Source of the DNA: Sphingobacteriales bacterium
GTDB taxonomy: Bacteria; Bacteroidota; Bacteroidia; Chitinophagales; UBA2359
Assembly: GCA_016718845.1 (NCBI GenBank)
Contig: JADKCK010000029.1
Location: 3,858-67,857, forward strand
DNA: 64,000 nt
Reading direction: 5' to 3'
Positions 27,619-36,320 of the stretch are shown one piece after another (positions within the stretch are counted from its first letter, which is position 1; every line of letters begins with the position of its first letter). The translations under genes were made by a program, and so were the position numbers. The notes below the pieces were generated by a model, which did not search any database, had not been told where the DNA came from, and worked only from the letters and a program-made list of their open reading frames with translations.

Positions 27619-28762
27619 TCAAACCCTCAAAATCTGTTTCAGTTTATCTATTGTTATATCTACCTCTTCAAGGGTGTTGTATTTCGAGAACGAAAACCTA
27701 ATATTGGCTCGCTCGTTTGTGGGGTCTATCGCCTCTAAAACATGCGAACCCACATCAACCCCCGAGCTACAAGCACTACCGCCCGACGTGCAAATACCTG
27801 CTATATCGAGGTTTAACAACAGCAAACTAGCACTTTCGGACTGATGAGCAAATGCCGCATTTACTATTTTATAGTGCGATTGTTGCGCATTAAGGGCATC
27901 GCCATTAAACAACACATCGGGTATTTCGGTTTGTAGGTGTTTAATTAGGTGTGTTTTTAACTGTGTGATGTGCGCCTGTGTTTGGTCTAAGGTTTGATAT
28001 GCCAACTCAATGGCTTTGCCCAATCCAACAATATTATGCACATTTTCGGTGCCTGCGCGCATGTTGCGCTCTTGCGAGCCACCCAAAAGCAAAGGGCTAA
28101 TGTGGTGATTATTGTTGATGTAGATAAAACCAACACCCTTTGGTCCATGAAACTTATGCCCCGAGCCGCTCAATAAATCAATGTGCGTTTTTTGCACATC
28201 AATAGGATAATAACCAATAGTTTGCACCGTATCGGTATGAAAATACGCATTGTATTGTTGGCACAATTGGCTCACCAAATCTAGATTTAATAGGTTGCCA
28301 ATTTCGTTATTGGCGTGCATCAACGACACCAATTTGGGCTCGGTTTGTAGTTGTTTTAACAAGTCGGCAAGGTGTTGCATGTCCAAATGTCCGTTGGGCA
28401 AAACAGGCAAATAATGCACCTGCACATCAGTGGTTTTGCCCAACCATTGCGAGCTATGTAGCACACAATGATGCTCGAGTTTTGAGGTGATGATGTGCCG
28501 CACGCCCCAATCGCGCACTGCACCATTTAGTGCCATATTGTTCGACTCGGTGCCGCACGAAGTAAAAAACACTTCGCCCACCGATGCGTTTAAACATCGC
28601 GCCACCAACTTACGTGCCTGCTCAATAGCCGCACGTGTTTGCCGCCCTAGGGCATGTATTGATGATGGATTGCCGTACCGTTCGGTTAAGTAAGGGCATC
28701 ATGGCTGCCAAAACGTCTGCATCTAGGCGGGTTGTGGCGGCATTGTCTAAATAAATTGCCAA
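27619..28762 (-). CDS. Cysteine desulfurase (NifS/IscS family), one frameshift near the N-terminus
   Basis: This PLP enzyme converts cysteine to alanine plus an enzyme persulfide. From TTG at 28762 the frame reads AIYLDNAATTRLDADVLAAM, but is broken near 28690: an extra T in CCCTTACTTAACC. Removing it restores PYLTERYGNPSSIHALGRQ and joins the long frame that opens at 28608 (FFTSCGTESNNMALNG, HTDTVQTIGYYPID, SGSGHKFHGPKGVGFIY with the PLP lysine, QERNMRAGTENVHNIVGLG, CTSGGSACSSG with the active Cys). Length once corrected is about 380 aa, normal. There is no ATG in range; a stop lies four codons upstream, so TTG (or ATT) is the start. Confidence 0.88.
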
Positions 28763-28840
28763 AATTTGGTATCAGTTATAGGGTTTAGATGGTTATGTTT
28801 GGGCTATTTGAGGCGCTTAAACACGCTTTTGCAGCTACAA

Positions 28841-29317
28841 TTACTCGCCGTGCCTAATCAATTCGCGCACTTTGGGTGGTAAAAAGGCTTCGGCATTGCC
28901 TTTACCAATTAGCACCTCGCGCACAATAGTTGAGCTGATGTGCGAGTAAACAGGTTGGCAGATAAGAAAAATAGTTTCGATTTGGTTATTCGATACCGCA
29001 AAGTTCATCTGCGAGATGTTGCGCTCATACTCAAAATCAACCGACGACCGAATACCGCGCAGCAAATAATTTGCCCCTATTTGTTGACAAAAATGAATGG
29101 TTAAACCGGTGTAATCGGTTACTTCTATTTTGGGCTCGTGGCTAAATGTTTGGGCAATAAATTGCAAGCGCTGCTCGAGCGGAAAAAGGTATTTTTTTTG
29201 CGAATTATGCCCAATTGCTACCACAATTTTGTCAAACAAAGGTAATGCTCGTTCCAAAATATCGCAATGACCAATAGTGATGGGGTCAAATGAACCCGGG
29301 AAAACAGCTATTTTCAT
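28841..29317 (-). CDS. coaD: Phosphopantetheine adenylyltransferase
   Basis: This 158-aa protein has CoaD motifs from end to end: AVFPGSFDPITIGHCDILER (nucleotidyl-transferase T/HxGH site), LRGIRSSVDFEYE and the ISSTIVREV motif. It transfers AMP from ATP to 4'-phosphopantetheine to make dephospho-CoA in the cytoplasm. It lies 78 bp upstream of the cysteine desulfurase gene on the same strand, so it may lead that transcription unit. Confidence 0.96.
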   Translation of the reverse strand: MKIAVFPGSFDPITIGHCDILERALPLFDKIVVAIGHNSQKKYLFPLEQRLQFIAQTFSHEPKIEVTDYTGLTIHFCQQIGANYLLRGIRSSVDFEYERNISQMNFAVSNNQIETIFLICQPVYSHISSTIVREVLIGKGNAEAFLPPKVRELIRHGE

Positions 29318-29515
29318 GGAAAGAAATAAAAATGGTGAAAAGAATACATCGATGATATTATAACCTTATCGCGCTATCCACAACACATACGTTGCAAAAT
29401 TATTTAGCCAATTTATCGCTTTTTAACTGTTGCCATTATGTCGATACAAGTATCGACACTACCAGTATAAGTATACAAACTCCGTCTAATAGCCACACTG
29501 GCAGTACCAATTTAT

Positions 29516-30304
29516 TTATTGGCTTAAAAAGTGACTAACCACATCAAAAAATTCCTTTGGTTGCTCGGCATGAACCCAATGCCCTGCATTGTTTATAGTT
29601 TGCAATTGTGCTAATGGAAAATGGTGTTGAATTAGTTCCATATCTTCGTTGGCATCAATATATCTGTCCGATTTACCGCCTTTTACAAACAAAGTTGGGT
29701 GCGAAAAAGTGTCGTAATAAGCTAAACTATTGGCTAAAATAGAGGCATAATGATTATGAATTGCCTTTACGTTGCATCGCCATTCGTAATAGCCGGCATG
29801 GGTTCGGTATAGATTTTTGAGCAAAAATTGCCTTACGCCTACATCGGTAATGCGTTGTGCTAGGTAGTTTTCGGCATCTTGTCTGTTTTCAATATCATGT
29901 ACGGGCAGGTCAAAAAAGGCATCAAAAATGGCATCATGCTCGCCCATCGGATAGTCTTTGGGGGCAATATCTACTATCACTAATTTATCTACCCTATACT
30001 CGTTTTCGACAGCAAATTGCATAGCAGTTTTGCCGCCCATCGAATGCCCTATCAAATAAAACTTTTCTATGCCATGTTCATCTACAAAAGTCAGCAAATC
30101 GTTCGCCATATCGGCGTAGGTGTGTGATGCAGCATGTGGCGATTTGCCATGATTGCGTTGGTCTATAATATACACGCAATATTGTTGGGCAAATTGTAAG
30201 GCAAGCGTCTGCCAATTATCTAACATACCAAACAAACCATGCAAAATTAGCAAAGGCTTTGCTGTTGGCTGACCAAATTTTTTGTAATGTAAATCCAAAT
30301 GCAA
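29516..30304 (-). CDS. Alpha/beta hydrolase, YbfF-type esterase
   Basis: This 262-aa protein has an alpha/beta hydrolase fold: LLILHGLFGMLDNWQTLA (oxyanion hole), IIDQRNHGKSPH, nucleophile Ser88 in LIGHSMGGKTAM, acid in VKGGKSDRYI and catalytic His in NNAGHWVHAEQP. It is closest in pattern to YbfF-type short acyl-ester hydrolases, some of which act on acyl-CoA-like thioesters. There is no signal peptide, so it is cytoplasmic. It is separated from coaD by ~200 bp that carries a palindrome (29441-29456). Confidence 0.88.
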   Translation of the reverse strand: MHLDLHYKKFGQPTAKPLLILHGLFGMLDNWQTLALQFAQQYCVYIIDQRNHGKSPHAASHTYADMANDLLTFVDEHGIEKFYLIGHSMGGKTAMQFAVENEYRVDKLVIVDIAPKDYPMGEHDAIFDAFFDLPVHDIENRQDAENYLAQRITDVGVRQFLLKNLYRTHAGYYEWRCNVKAIHNHYASILANSLAYYDTFSHPTLFVKGGKSDRYIDANEDMELIQHHFPLAQLQTINNAGHWVHAEQPKEFFDVVSHFLSQ

Positions 30305-30350
30305 TTGTTGATTATTGATTATTGATTATTAATTATTGATTATTAATTAG
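30304..30350. repeat. AT-rich tandem array (ATTGATT / ATTAATT units)
   Basis: Seven or so 7-8-bp units lie directly upstream of the esterase start codon. Similar arrays are at 32970-33004, 47441-47510, 48903-48940 and 55925-55955. Confidence 0.7.
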
Positions 30351-30468
30351 GGCAATCTACCCAAATAGCCTTAACAGAGTTAAAAATACAGCCATTTACG
30401 CCTTATGTTACCCATATTACGCTCCTAACAGAGATTTTTTAGTATTTTTCTTAACTTTTTGACATCGC

Positions 30469-30527
30469 CCCAAAGCCTGCAGCCAAAAGCCTGTAGCTTG
30501 CAGCGGACAACCTGTAGCCCAAAGCGT
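30469..30527. repeat. Copy of the GCTGCAGGCTTTTGGC word family
   Basis: The segment is built from AGCCTGCAGCCAAAAGCC, CTGTAGCTTGCAGCGG and similar words, directly behind the M20 peptidase stop. Its reverse complement resembles 54512-54575 and 13980-14020. Confidence 0.6.
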
Positions 30528-31973
30528 TTATGGGTTAGCATTTTTTATAAACTGGTAATAAAAGGCTATGCACCGTTTATAGTCGGGTACGCTTATCCGT
30601 TCGTTTATGTCGTGATAGCCCAATAAGCGTGCGGGTATGTGGCGATAAGTGCTTTCGGTTATGCCCTCGAAATGGCGCGAATCGGTGGCTCCGGGCAACA
30701 AAAACGGAGCTACAACCGTGTTTGGCACTACTTGTTTAATGGTTTTTTCTACGGTTTTGTACCCAACACCATCAACACTCGACACTTTTGAAGGTTCGTT
30801 GATAATACCAAGCTGTTTAATGCTAATACGTGGGTCGGTGAGTAGTGTTTTTATGTAAGAAAGGGTTGTTTCGGAGGTTTCTTCGGGTAGTATTCTAAAA
30901 TTAACTACGGCTTTGGCTTGTGCCGGAATAACGTTTTCTTTAAAACCCGCATCGAGGATAGTAGCTACGCCTGTTGTACGAATCATGGCGTTAGTTTTGC
31001 CTTGTGCGCTGTATGTTTTAACAATAAGTGGCGAAAAAAGCCATTTATTGGCAAATGCCATCCGTTGAAAAAGGCTCATTTCGGGACCCGCATAGCGCAT
31101 AAAATCGTTGAGCGGTTGGGTAAAATGAGGCACAAATGGCGTATTGCGCAATGTAACAATTGATTGAGTAAGTAGGTCAATAGCCGTTCCGGCAGGTGGT
31201 GTTGATGAGTGTCCGCCTTTATCGGTGGCGGTTATCTCTACCGATAGATAGCCTTTTTCGGCAGTGCCAATTAGGGCAGCTACTTTATCGGGTATCAACC
31301 CGTCCATCAACAAGCCGCCTTCGTCCAAAATAAACTCGGCTTTTACGTTTTGTTGTTGTAGTTTTTCTACAATTTTTTTAGCGCCTTTTTTGCCGCCAAT
31401 TTCTTCGTCGTGTCCAAACGACAAATAAATAGTGCGTTTGGGCTGATACCCCTCTTTTACTAAGCGTTCGGTGGCTTCTAACACGGCAATTACGTTAATT
31501 TTATCATCAACCGCACCGCGTCCCCAAATGGTATCGTTTTGTATTTGCCCGCCAAAGGGGTCGGCTTTCCATTGGTTTCGGGTGGTTTCGTCTATCGGCA
31601 CAACATCGGTATGCCCCATCAAAATAATGGGTTTTAGGTTGGCATCGGTGCCTTGCCAAGTATAAAGCAAGCTGTATTGATTAACAATTTCGCGTTTTAG
31701 CGTGGCATGAGTACGCGGATAGGTGCGTTGCAAATAGTCAATTAGCTGGCTAAAAGGTTTAGGGTCAAACAGCGTTGAGTCGCCAAACGAGATGGTTTTG
31801 TATTGCAACGCCTTACAAAAATTATCCACCGATTGTTGCTCAATTGGCATAGTTGGCAACGTATCTATGGCAGTTTGTTTCGACGCAAAAGTGGCTGTTT
31901 TATACGCTACACTGCCACTTAGTGCTAATACAGTGGCAAGTACAAATAACAAAATGCGTTTAAGTATTTTCAT
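30528..31973 (-). CDS. M20-family metallopeptidase, PM20D1-like, membrane-anchored or exported
   Basis: This 481-aa protein has an N-terminal hydrophobic signal or anchor (ILLFVLATVLALSG). M20 zinc ligands are in place: PIILMGHTDVVPID (His/Asp), TIWGRGAVDDKIN (Asp), LSFGHDEEIGG (Glu-Glu), ILDEGGLL, and the C-terminal GYHDINERI His. The dimerisation/lid domain lies between ~residues 240-370. Length and pattern resemble animal PM20D1, an N-acyl amino-acid hydrolase, more than short dipeptidases. It is probably periplasmic and cleaves peptides or N-acyl amino acids. It is monocistronic, with spacers on both sides. Confidence 0.9.
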   Translation of the reverse strand: MKILKRILLFVLATVLALSGSVAYKTATFASKQTAIDTLPTMPIEQQSVDNFCKALQYKTISFGDSTLFDPKPFSQLIDYLQRTYPRTHATLKREIVNQYSLLYTWQGTDANLKPIILMGHTDVVPIDETTRNQWKADPFGGQIQNDTIWGRGAVDDKINVIAVLEATERLVKEGYQPKRTIYLSFGHDEEIGGKKGAKKIVEKLQQQNVKAEFILDEGGLLMDGLIPDKVAALIGTAEKGYLSVEITATDKGGHSSTPPAGTAIDLLTQSIVTLRNTPFVPHFTQPLNDFMRYAGPEMSLFQRMAFANKWLFSPLIVKTYSAQGKTNAMIRTTGVATILDAGFKENVIPAQAKAVVNFRILPEETSETTLSYIKTLLTDPRISIKQLGIINEPSKVSSVDGVGYKTVEKTIKQVVPNTVVAPFLLPGATDSRHFEGITESTYRHIPARLLGYHDINERISVPDYKRCIAFYYQFIKNANP

Positions 31974-32086
31974 AATTGGGTGTATTGATGATTGCGAGGG
32001 CAGTAAAACCCATTGCTATGGGGTGTTAAGTTAAAAAAACAGTAGCTATTTTTGGGGGTTTTAGCCACTTACTAAAAGCTTGCGCC

Positions 32087-32168
32087 TGCCCCGCTTGACG
32101 CGGTAAATGTCTTTTTTGGGGGTGATGCTTAGCACTCCCTAACTCGATAAGTTGGTGGCACCCCCGTT
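32087..32168. repeat. 82-bp dispersed repeat, copy A
   Basis: This runs from TGCCCCGCTTGACGCGG to GGCACCCCCGTT. The same sequence, with a few changes, occurs in reverse orientation at 62980-63061. Inside, GGGGGTG and CACCCCC can pair, enclosing a longer interrupted stem. No reading frame crosses it. Confidence 0.75.
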
Positions 32169-32219
32169 AACATGGTAAGCGCCTTACGAAGGTTATTTTT
32201 ACAGCCTGTTTAGTGCAAA

Positions 32220-32969
32220 TTAGGCATGTATGCTATAATAATCGGCAATAACTGCCTCTACAAACAAGCGTGGCGGCATATTTGGGGTAATGTTGAGTAC
32301 TTTTTGCAGCCGTTCGGCTAAATGAAACACCATAAATATGCTGTCGATGCGTTGAGCTTCTTCGTAAATTTCTTTGATAGACTCGATGTCGGTGTCGGTT
32401 AAGTTAGCCACCTCCGGAAACTGCACTTGGTGGTCTTGTGTTGGCAGCCAAAGCAGGTTATCGTCAAAATTTACGCGGCGTTTGGTGCTAACAACTGCCG
32501 TACCTGCTGCCATATCACCCAAGCGTTGCCCTTTGCCGTTTATAATAATGGCTATAATGGCAATGCCGCCCATGCTAATCATTACTTCGGCAATACGAAA
32601 CAGCCAACGCATTAGCACATCGCTTAACCTAAGCGAGCTACCATCTAGCCTAACTACTTTCAGTTTCATAATCATCTTGCCAATACTTTGCCCATTAAAC
32701 AATATTTCGCTAATGGGGTGGTAAAAAGCAACCGGAATCATGATGAGGACATAAAACAAAACGCCAAAATCGAGGTCACGTATGCTTCTCGAAATGGAGC
32801 TATCAAGCATGTACACAATAATTAGTACTATTATTGAAATGTATGTCCAGATAACCAATAAATCTAGCATACCTGCTACATAGCGGTCGCCAAGGCTACC
32901 TACTTCGTACTCGATGGTTACGTTTTGGCTTGTTTGTATTTGGATATTGGTGTGGTGAAGAGAAGACAT
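32220..32969 (-). CDS. RDD family membrane protein
   Basis: This 249-aa protein begins with a soluble stretch (TIEYEVGSLGDRYVAGMLDL), where the RDD-type 'R..A...D' pattern opens the first of about four membrane segments. It includes the family motif NGQSIGKMIMKLKVVRLDG and GKGQRLGDMAAGTAVV. The cytoplasmic C-terminal ~80 residues are acidic and helical. RDD proteins are mostly uncharacterised; some act in ion or sodium transport. It stands alone. An AT-rich tandem array sits directly before the start codon. Confidence 0.85.
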   Translation of the reverse strand: MSSLHHTNIQIQTSQNVTIEYEVGSLGDRYVAGMLDLLVIWTYISIIVLIIVYMLDSSISRSIRDLDFGVLFYVLIMIPVAFYHPISEILFNGQSIGKMIMKLKVVRLDGSSLRLSDVLMRWLFRIAEVMISMGGIAIIAIIINGKGQRLGDMAAGTAVVSTKRRVNFDDNLLWLPTQDHQVQFPEVANLTDTDIESIKEIYEEAQRIDSIFMVFHLAERLQKVLNITPNMPPRLFVEAVIADYYSIHA

Positions 32970-33004
32970 TGTTAATTGTAAATTGTAAATTGTAAAATTG
33001 TAAA
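32970..33004. repeat. AATTGTAA tandem array
   Basis: About four units of AATTGTAA, with one expanded, abut the RDD gene start. Confidence 0.6.
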
Positions 33005-33139
33005 TGGCTGGTAGTACCGATACTTGTATCGGTGTTTTTGCTTGATAGCTCTACTGCAAAATACCTTTTGCCCTTGTTTGCGCAGAAACAACAATGTTGC
33101 CTGTGCAATATAGGCAGTGGCGGGCTTATGGGTAGGTAG

Positions 33140-33961
33140 TTATTTTTTCCTTAACAAACTAGCATAGGGTTTATCTTGCACTAAATTTGGTTGGGTGGCA
33201 GTACCTATGTTTTTGGTAGTGTATAGTTTAAGTGTATCGGCTTTAAATGCCCAAGTATAGTATCGGCTATAATTTGTTGAGTCTATGGCTGTGTGTGTGT
33301 TGGGTTCGGTGAACCAAACTAAATCGGTTTGAGATAATTTTCTACATTTTTCATCTACACAAATGCGGTACATATCTAGGTCGGGGTTTAGCCCTCGCAC
33401 GGCACCGCCATTGTTAAACACTATTAGTTTATCGGTTTTTTGGTTTTGTTGATTTAGTTGGTAATACCAACCATAAAAAACGGCTTCGTTTAGGGGGCAG
33501 CGGGCAATAACTTGGTATCGTAGGGGGTTATCGTCGTAAAGGCAAACAGTGTTTATTCGTTCGAACACATAATCGCGGTTTTGTGTTTCGTCGTGCCACA
33601 ATAAATTTTGTTGGTTTTCGGTTATTTTTAGTGTCGATTTTTTTGTGCCGATACGAAGCGTTCCATCTGTTTGTAGTTCAATGGTGGCGGCTTGTGCATC
33701 GTGTTGGCTATCAATAACCGATATTTGGTTTTGAACGCTTGTATCTATTTTAAGTATTGCGCAAGGTGCGTAACCTACCGAGCGGGGCGAGTGTGTAAGC
33801 GAGAGTGAGTCGTAATAGGTTTTGTTTTTCCATTTGCCCCAATAGCCGCTTGGTAAGTTTTTTAGGTTGGTTACGGGTGTTGCATTGTTGTTGGTTGAGG
33901 TATTGGGTTGGCAGGCGGTTAATAGCAGCAAAGAGCAAAAAAAGAGGGGGTATTTTAGCAT
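33140..33961 (-). CDS. Hypothetical lipoprotein
   Basis: This 273-aa protein starts at MLKYPLFFCSLLLLTACQPN, a clear lipobox with Cys17. I do not recognise the family. The body is beta-rich with many Tyr, Asn and Thr and short motifs such as SGYWGKWKNKTYYDSLSL, VCLYDDNPLRYQVIARCP and GWYYQLNQQNQ. The reading frame runs on upstream to 34093, but that part is the low-complexity 'TSPHH' array, so the lipobox start is preferred. It is probably anchored facing the periplasm or outside. Confidence 0.72.
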   Translation of the reverse strand: MLKYPLFFCSLLLLTACQPNTSTNNNATPVTNLKNLPSGYWGKWKNKTYYDSLSLTHSPRSVGYAPCAILKIDTSVQNQISVIDSQHDAQAATIELQTDGTLRIGTKKSTLKITENQQNLLWHDETQNRDYVFERINTVCLYDDNPLRYQVIARCPLNEAVFYGWYYQLNQQNQKTDKLIVFNNGGAVRGLNPDLDMYRICVDEKCRKLSQTDLVWFTEPNTHTAIDSTNYSRYYTWAFKADTLKLYTTKNIGTATQPNLVQDKPYASLLRKK

Positions 33962-33984
33962 ACAAAAGTAGTTTTTGTTAGAAA

Positions 33985-34050
33985 AAGGGGGATGTGGAGA
34001 GGTGGCGATATTGTGATGTGGAGAGGTGGCGATATTGTGATGTACTAGTG
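33985..34050. repeat. Two-unit repeat GGATGTGGAGAGGTGGCGAT
   Basis: About 28 bp (ending TATTGTGATGTGGAGAGG) is repeated twice upstream of the lipoprotein start. Its complement gives the same 'CATCACCACATCGCC' wording as 14035-14125. Confidence 0.55.
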
Positions 34051-34406
34051 AAATAGCTTGTTCGTGGGGACACGGGCAAGGGGCGTTTGCCAAATTTTAG
34101 TTACTACATAACGAACTTGGGTTAAGCAAAAAGAGCAACAAAGGTAGTTAATTATTGGTTATGTAGCATAGGTCTTTACATTTATTTTGAGGTGTTGTAG
34201 CAATGTTTGGTAGCTTGTTGCTGTGCGAGGGGTATTTGGTGCGCAAACTGTTAATTTTGTGGGCAGACAAAAGGTGCCATCAGCACCGAACATGGAACTG
34301 CGCGAAGCAAATGTATTTTAGGTGCTTGTCAATGTTTTGCCAAATTTGTTTTGGCGGGCTGTGTTATGCAAATGTATTGTTTTAACAAACGGTGTGTAGG
34401 TTGGGT

Positions 34407-34453
34407 AAACGCACAAAAACCTTGTCGGTTGAACAAGGTTTTTGTGCGTTTTG
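34407..34453 (-). terminator. Strong terminator after ccmC
   Basis: A perfect 19-bp stem (AAACGCACAAAAACCTTGT with its complement) closes a 7-base loop. The rest of the spacer 33962-34406, apart from the repeat at 33985-34050, shows no gene or recognisable site. Confidence 0.75.
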
Positions 34454-34462
34454 GTATAAAAA

Positions 34463-35146
34463 TCAGTTATTATCGTCCATCAATCGTTTCCATTCGATGG
34501 TTTGTAGGCGTGTTTTGATGTCGGCAAGCCAGAAGGCTAATAGTGTCCAGCCCATAACGGCGGGATAAAATACTAATCGCATATTGCTATCTAGGTCGTA
34601 TTTAGCAAATGCTGGGTTGCCGCCGTTGCCGGGGTGCAGCGAGTCGACGGTGGCAAGGCGGGGTATGATAAAGAAGAGCGGGATAAGCATACAAAATGCA
34701 AAGATGTTGTATACTGCCGACAGTTTGGCTCGTTTATCTTCGTCTTCTACGGCTCCGCGAAGCACAAAATAGGCTAAGTAAATGAGCATAGCTACAGCCG
34801 ATGCGTTTTGTTTGGGGTCGTTGCTCCAAGGCTCGCCCCAGGTGTAGTTTGCCCAAATCATGCCGGTTAGTAAGCCCAATATGCCAAAAACGATGCCTAC
34901 TTCGGCGGTTTGTGCGGCTTTTATGTCGGCTTTATAATCAAAGGTGCGTAAGTATACGATGCTGTACCAGACAGATGCGGCTAATATGGCAATCATACCA
35001 AACCACATGGGTACGTGGTAATAAAGGTTGCGGATGGTTTCGTGAAGGATAGCTAAACGCGGTACGGGCATTAGCAAGCCTGCAATAAGTGTGTATATAA
35101 CCAGTACGATGGTTAATATTTTCCACCATTTAAGTTTTATTGCCAT
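34463..35146 (-). CDS. ccmC: Cytochrome c biogenesis heme-handling protein CcmC/CcsA
   Basis: This 227-aa protein has six membrane segments. It contains the tryptophan-rich WWD heme-binding motif ANYTWGEPWSNDPKQ and flanking histidines in NLYYHVPMWF and VDSLHPGNG that would ligate heme. CcmC presents heme at the periplasmic face for cytochrome c maturation. In Bacteroidota ccmC normally lies near ccmB and ccmE-like genes; none is visible here, so the rest would be elsewhere. The next gene upstream on this strand is recX, 76 bp away. Confidence 0.92.
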   Translation of the reverse strand: MAIKLKWWKILTIVLVIYTLIAGLLMPVPRLAILHETIRNLYYHVPMWFGMIAILAASVWYSIVYLRTFDYKADIKAAQTAEVGIVFGILGLLTGMIWANYTWGEPWSNDPKQNASAVAMLIYLAYFVLRGAVEDEDKRAKLSAVYNIFAFCMLIPLFFIIPRLATVDSLHPGNGGNPAFAKYDLDSNMRLVFYPAVMGWTLLAFWLADIKTRLQTIEWKRLMDDNN

Positions 35147-35222
35147 TTAAGTATTTTTTTATGGGGCAAGTTTAGTGGTAATTGGCTTGTGTTTTGGGGG
35201 GATATTTTTGAGGGCGTTGGGT

Positions 35223-35687
35223 TTAATCGTCCCAATTGCTGCCCAATAGTTCCCAAATTAAGTTAGGTTCGTAGCCTTTTTGGATAAGATAAGCGGCTTT
35301 TTTTTGTTTTTGTTCGTAGGTATTGTATTTTTCTTTGTTTATTTGCGCTTCTTTTTTAGCCAGCAAATCGAGTGCCATTTGGCGGTAGTCGGTGTTATTG
35401 ATGGTATTTAGTGCGTCGGTAATTAGCAGTGGGTCTACGTTTTTTTGTTTTAAGCCCATGCGTATTTTACCTTTACCCCATTTTTCGAACCTAAATTTAT
35501 CGTTTGTATAGGCTCGTGCGAAGCGCTGTTCGTTCAAAAAGTTTTCGTCTTCGAGTGCTTCGATAATTTCGTTGAAATGGGCGGGAGTAATTAGCCACTG
35601 TATTAATTTTTGACGCACATCAAAGCGGCTACGCTCGGCTTTGGCGCAATAATGCTGCAGGCGGGCAAGCGCTTTGTGTTTGTCCAT
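35223..35687 (-). CDS. recX: Regulatory protein RecX
   Basis: This 154-aa helical protein has three RecX repeats: LARLQHYCAKAERSRFDVR, the signature ALEDENFLNEQRFARAYTND with KWGKGKIRMGLKQK, and AAYLIQKGYEPNLIWELL. RecX blocks RecA filament growth in the cytoplasm. recA is not adjacent. It starts 7 bp after the stop of the upstream ATPase gene, so the two are almost certainly co-transcribed. Confidence 0.93.
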   Translation of the reverse strand: MDKHKALARLQHYCAKAERSRFDVRQKLIQWLITPAHFNEIIEALEDENFLNEQRFARAYTNDKFRFEKWGKGKIRMGLKQKNVDPLLITDALNTINNTDYRQMALDLLAKKEAQINKEKYNTYEQKQKKAAYLIQKGYEPNLIWELLGSNWDD

Positions 35688-35694
35688 CAGTTAA

Positions 35695-36159
35695 TTACAG
35701 TTTAAATCTAATATTTACGCGTCTGCCATTGTCTTTAAATCGCAAGCCGTCGGACAGTTTTTGCATTAAAAATACGCCACGTCCATTGGGTATGCTTACT
35801 TGTTCGGGTGCTGTTGGGTCGAGCAGTTCGGCAGGGTCGAAGCCGCCGCCTTGGTCGGACACTACAAAGGTAAACGACCGATGACTGGCGCGCAAACGCA
35901 CATTAACCCGTTTTTGTGGGTCGGCTTGATTACCATGTAAGATGGAGTTATTGACGGCTTCGGTCAATACCACGAGTATATTAAAATATTGCTCATCGTT
36001 TATGGGGTAGCGCGAGCGTACTTTTTCTACAAATGGTTCTACTAACGAAACATTTTCGGGCATTGAGCTTAACGATAAGCTAAAATTGCATTGTTGTTGC
36101 GGGCGAGAAGGTGCAGTTGTAACAATTTGTTCGATACGCATTGTGTTGAGGGTTGTCAT
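35695..36159 (-). CDS. Anti-sigma/RsbW-type ATP-binding regulatory protein
   Basis: This 154-aa GHKL ATPase domain contains N-box VVLTEAVNNSILHGNQ, G1-type VVSDQGGGFD and the glycine-rich lid NGRGVFLMQKLSD. Such stand-alone domains are serine kinases acting on anti-sigma antagonists or bind sigma factors; no STAS or PP2C partner is seen here. The start is taken at MTTLNTMRIEQ (36159); the frame continues upstream to 36237 but that part is not family-like. It lies between DUF4175 and recX on the minus strand. Confidence 0.85.
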   Translation of the reverse strand: MTTLNTMRIEQIVTTAPSRPQQQCNFSLSLSSMPENVSLVEPFVEKVRSRYPINDEQYFNILVVLTEAVNNSILHGNQADPQKRVNVRLRASHRSFTFVVSDQGGGFDPAELLDPTAPEQVSIPNGRGVFLMQKLSDGLRFKDNGRRVNIRFKL

Positions 36160-36320
36160 ACGATGAATAAATGTTGTTGGGTTGATAGATAGAAATACAG
36201 AACAAATGGTGTTGGTGCGTGTATGTGGGCAACACATAAGGTTAGTTGTGTTGTTTGTAAGAGGGTTTCGCCTTGTTGGTGTTGGTTTATTAAAAAGGCG
36301 AAACCGTAATTTTAGTTTAT

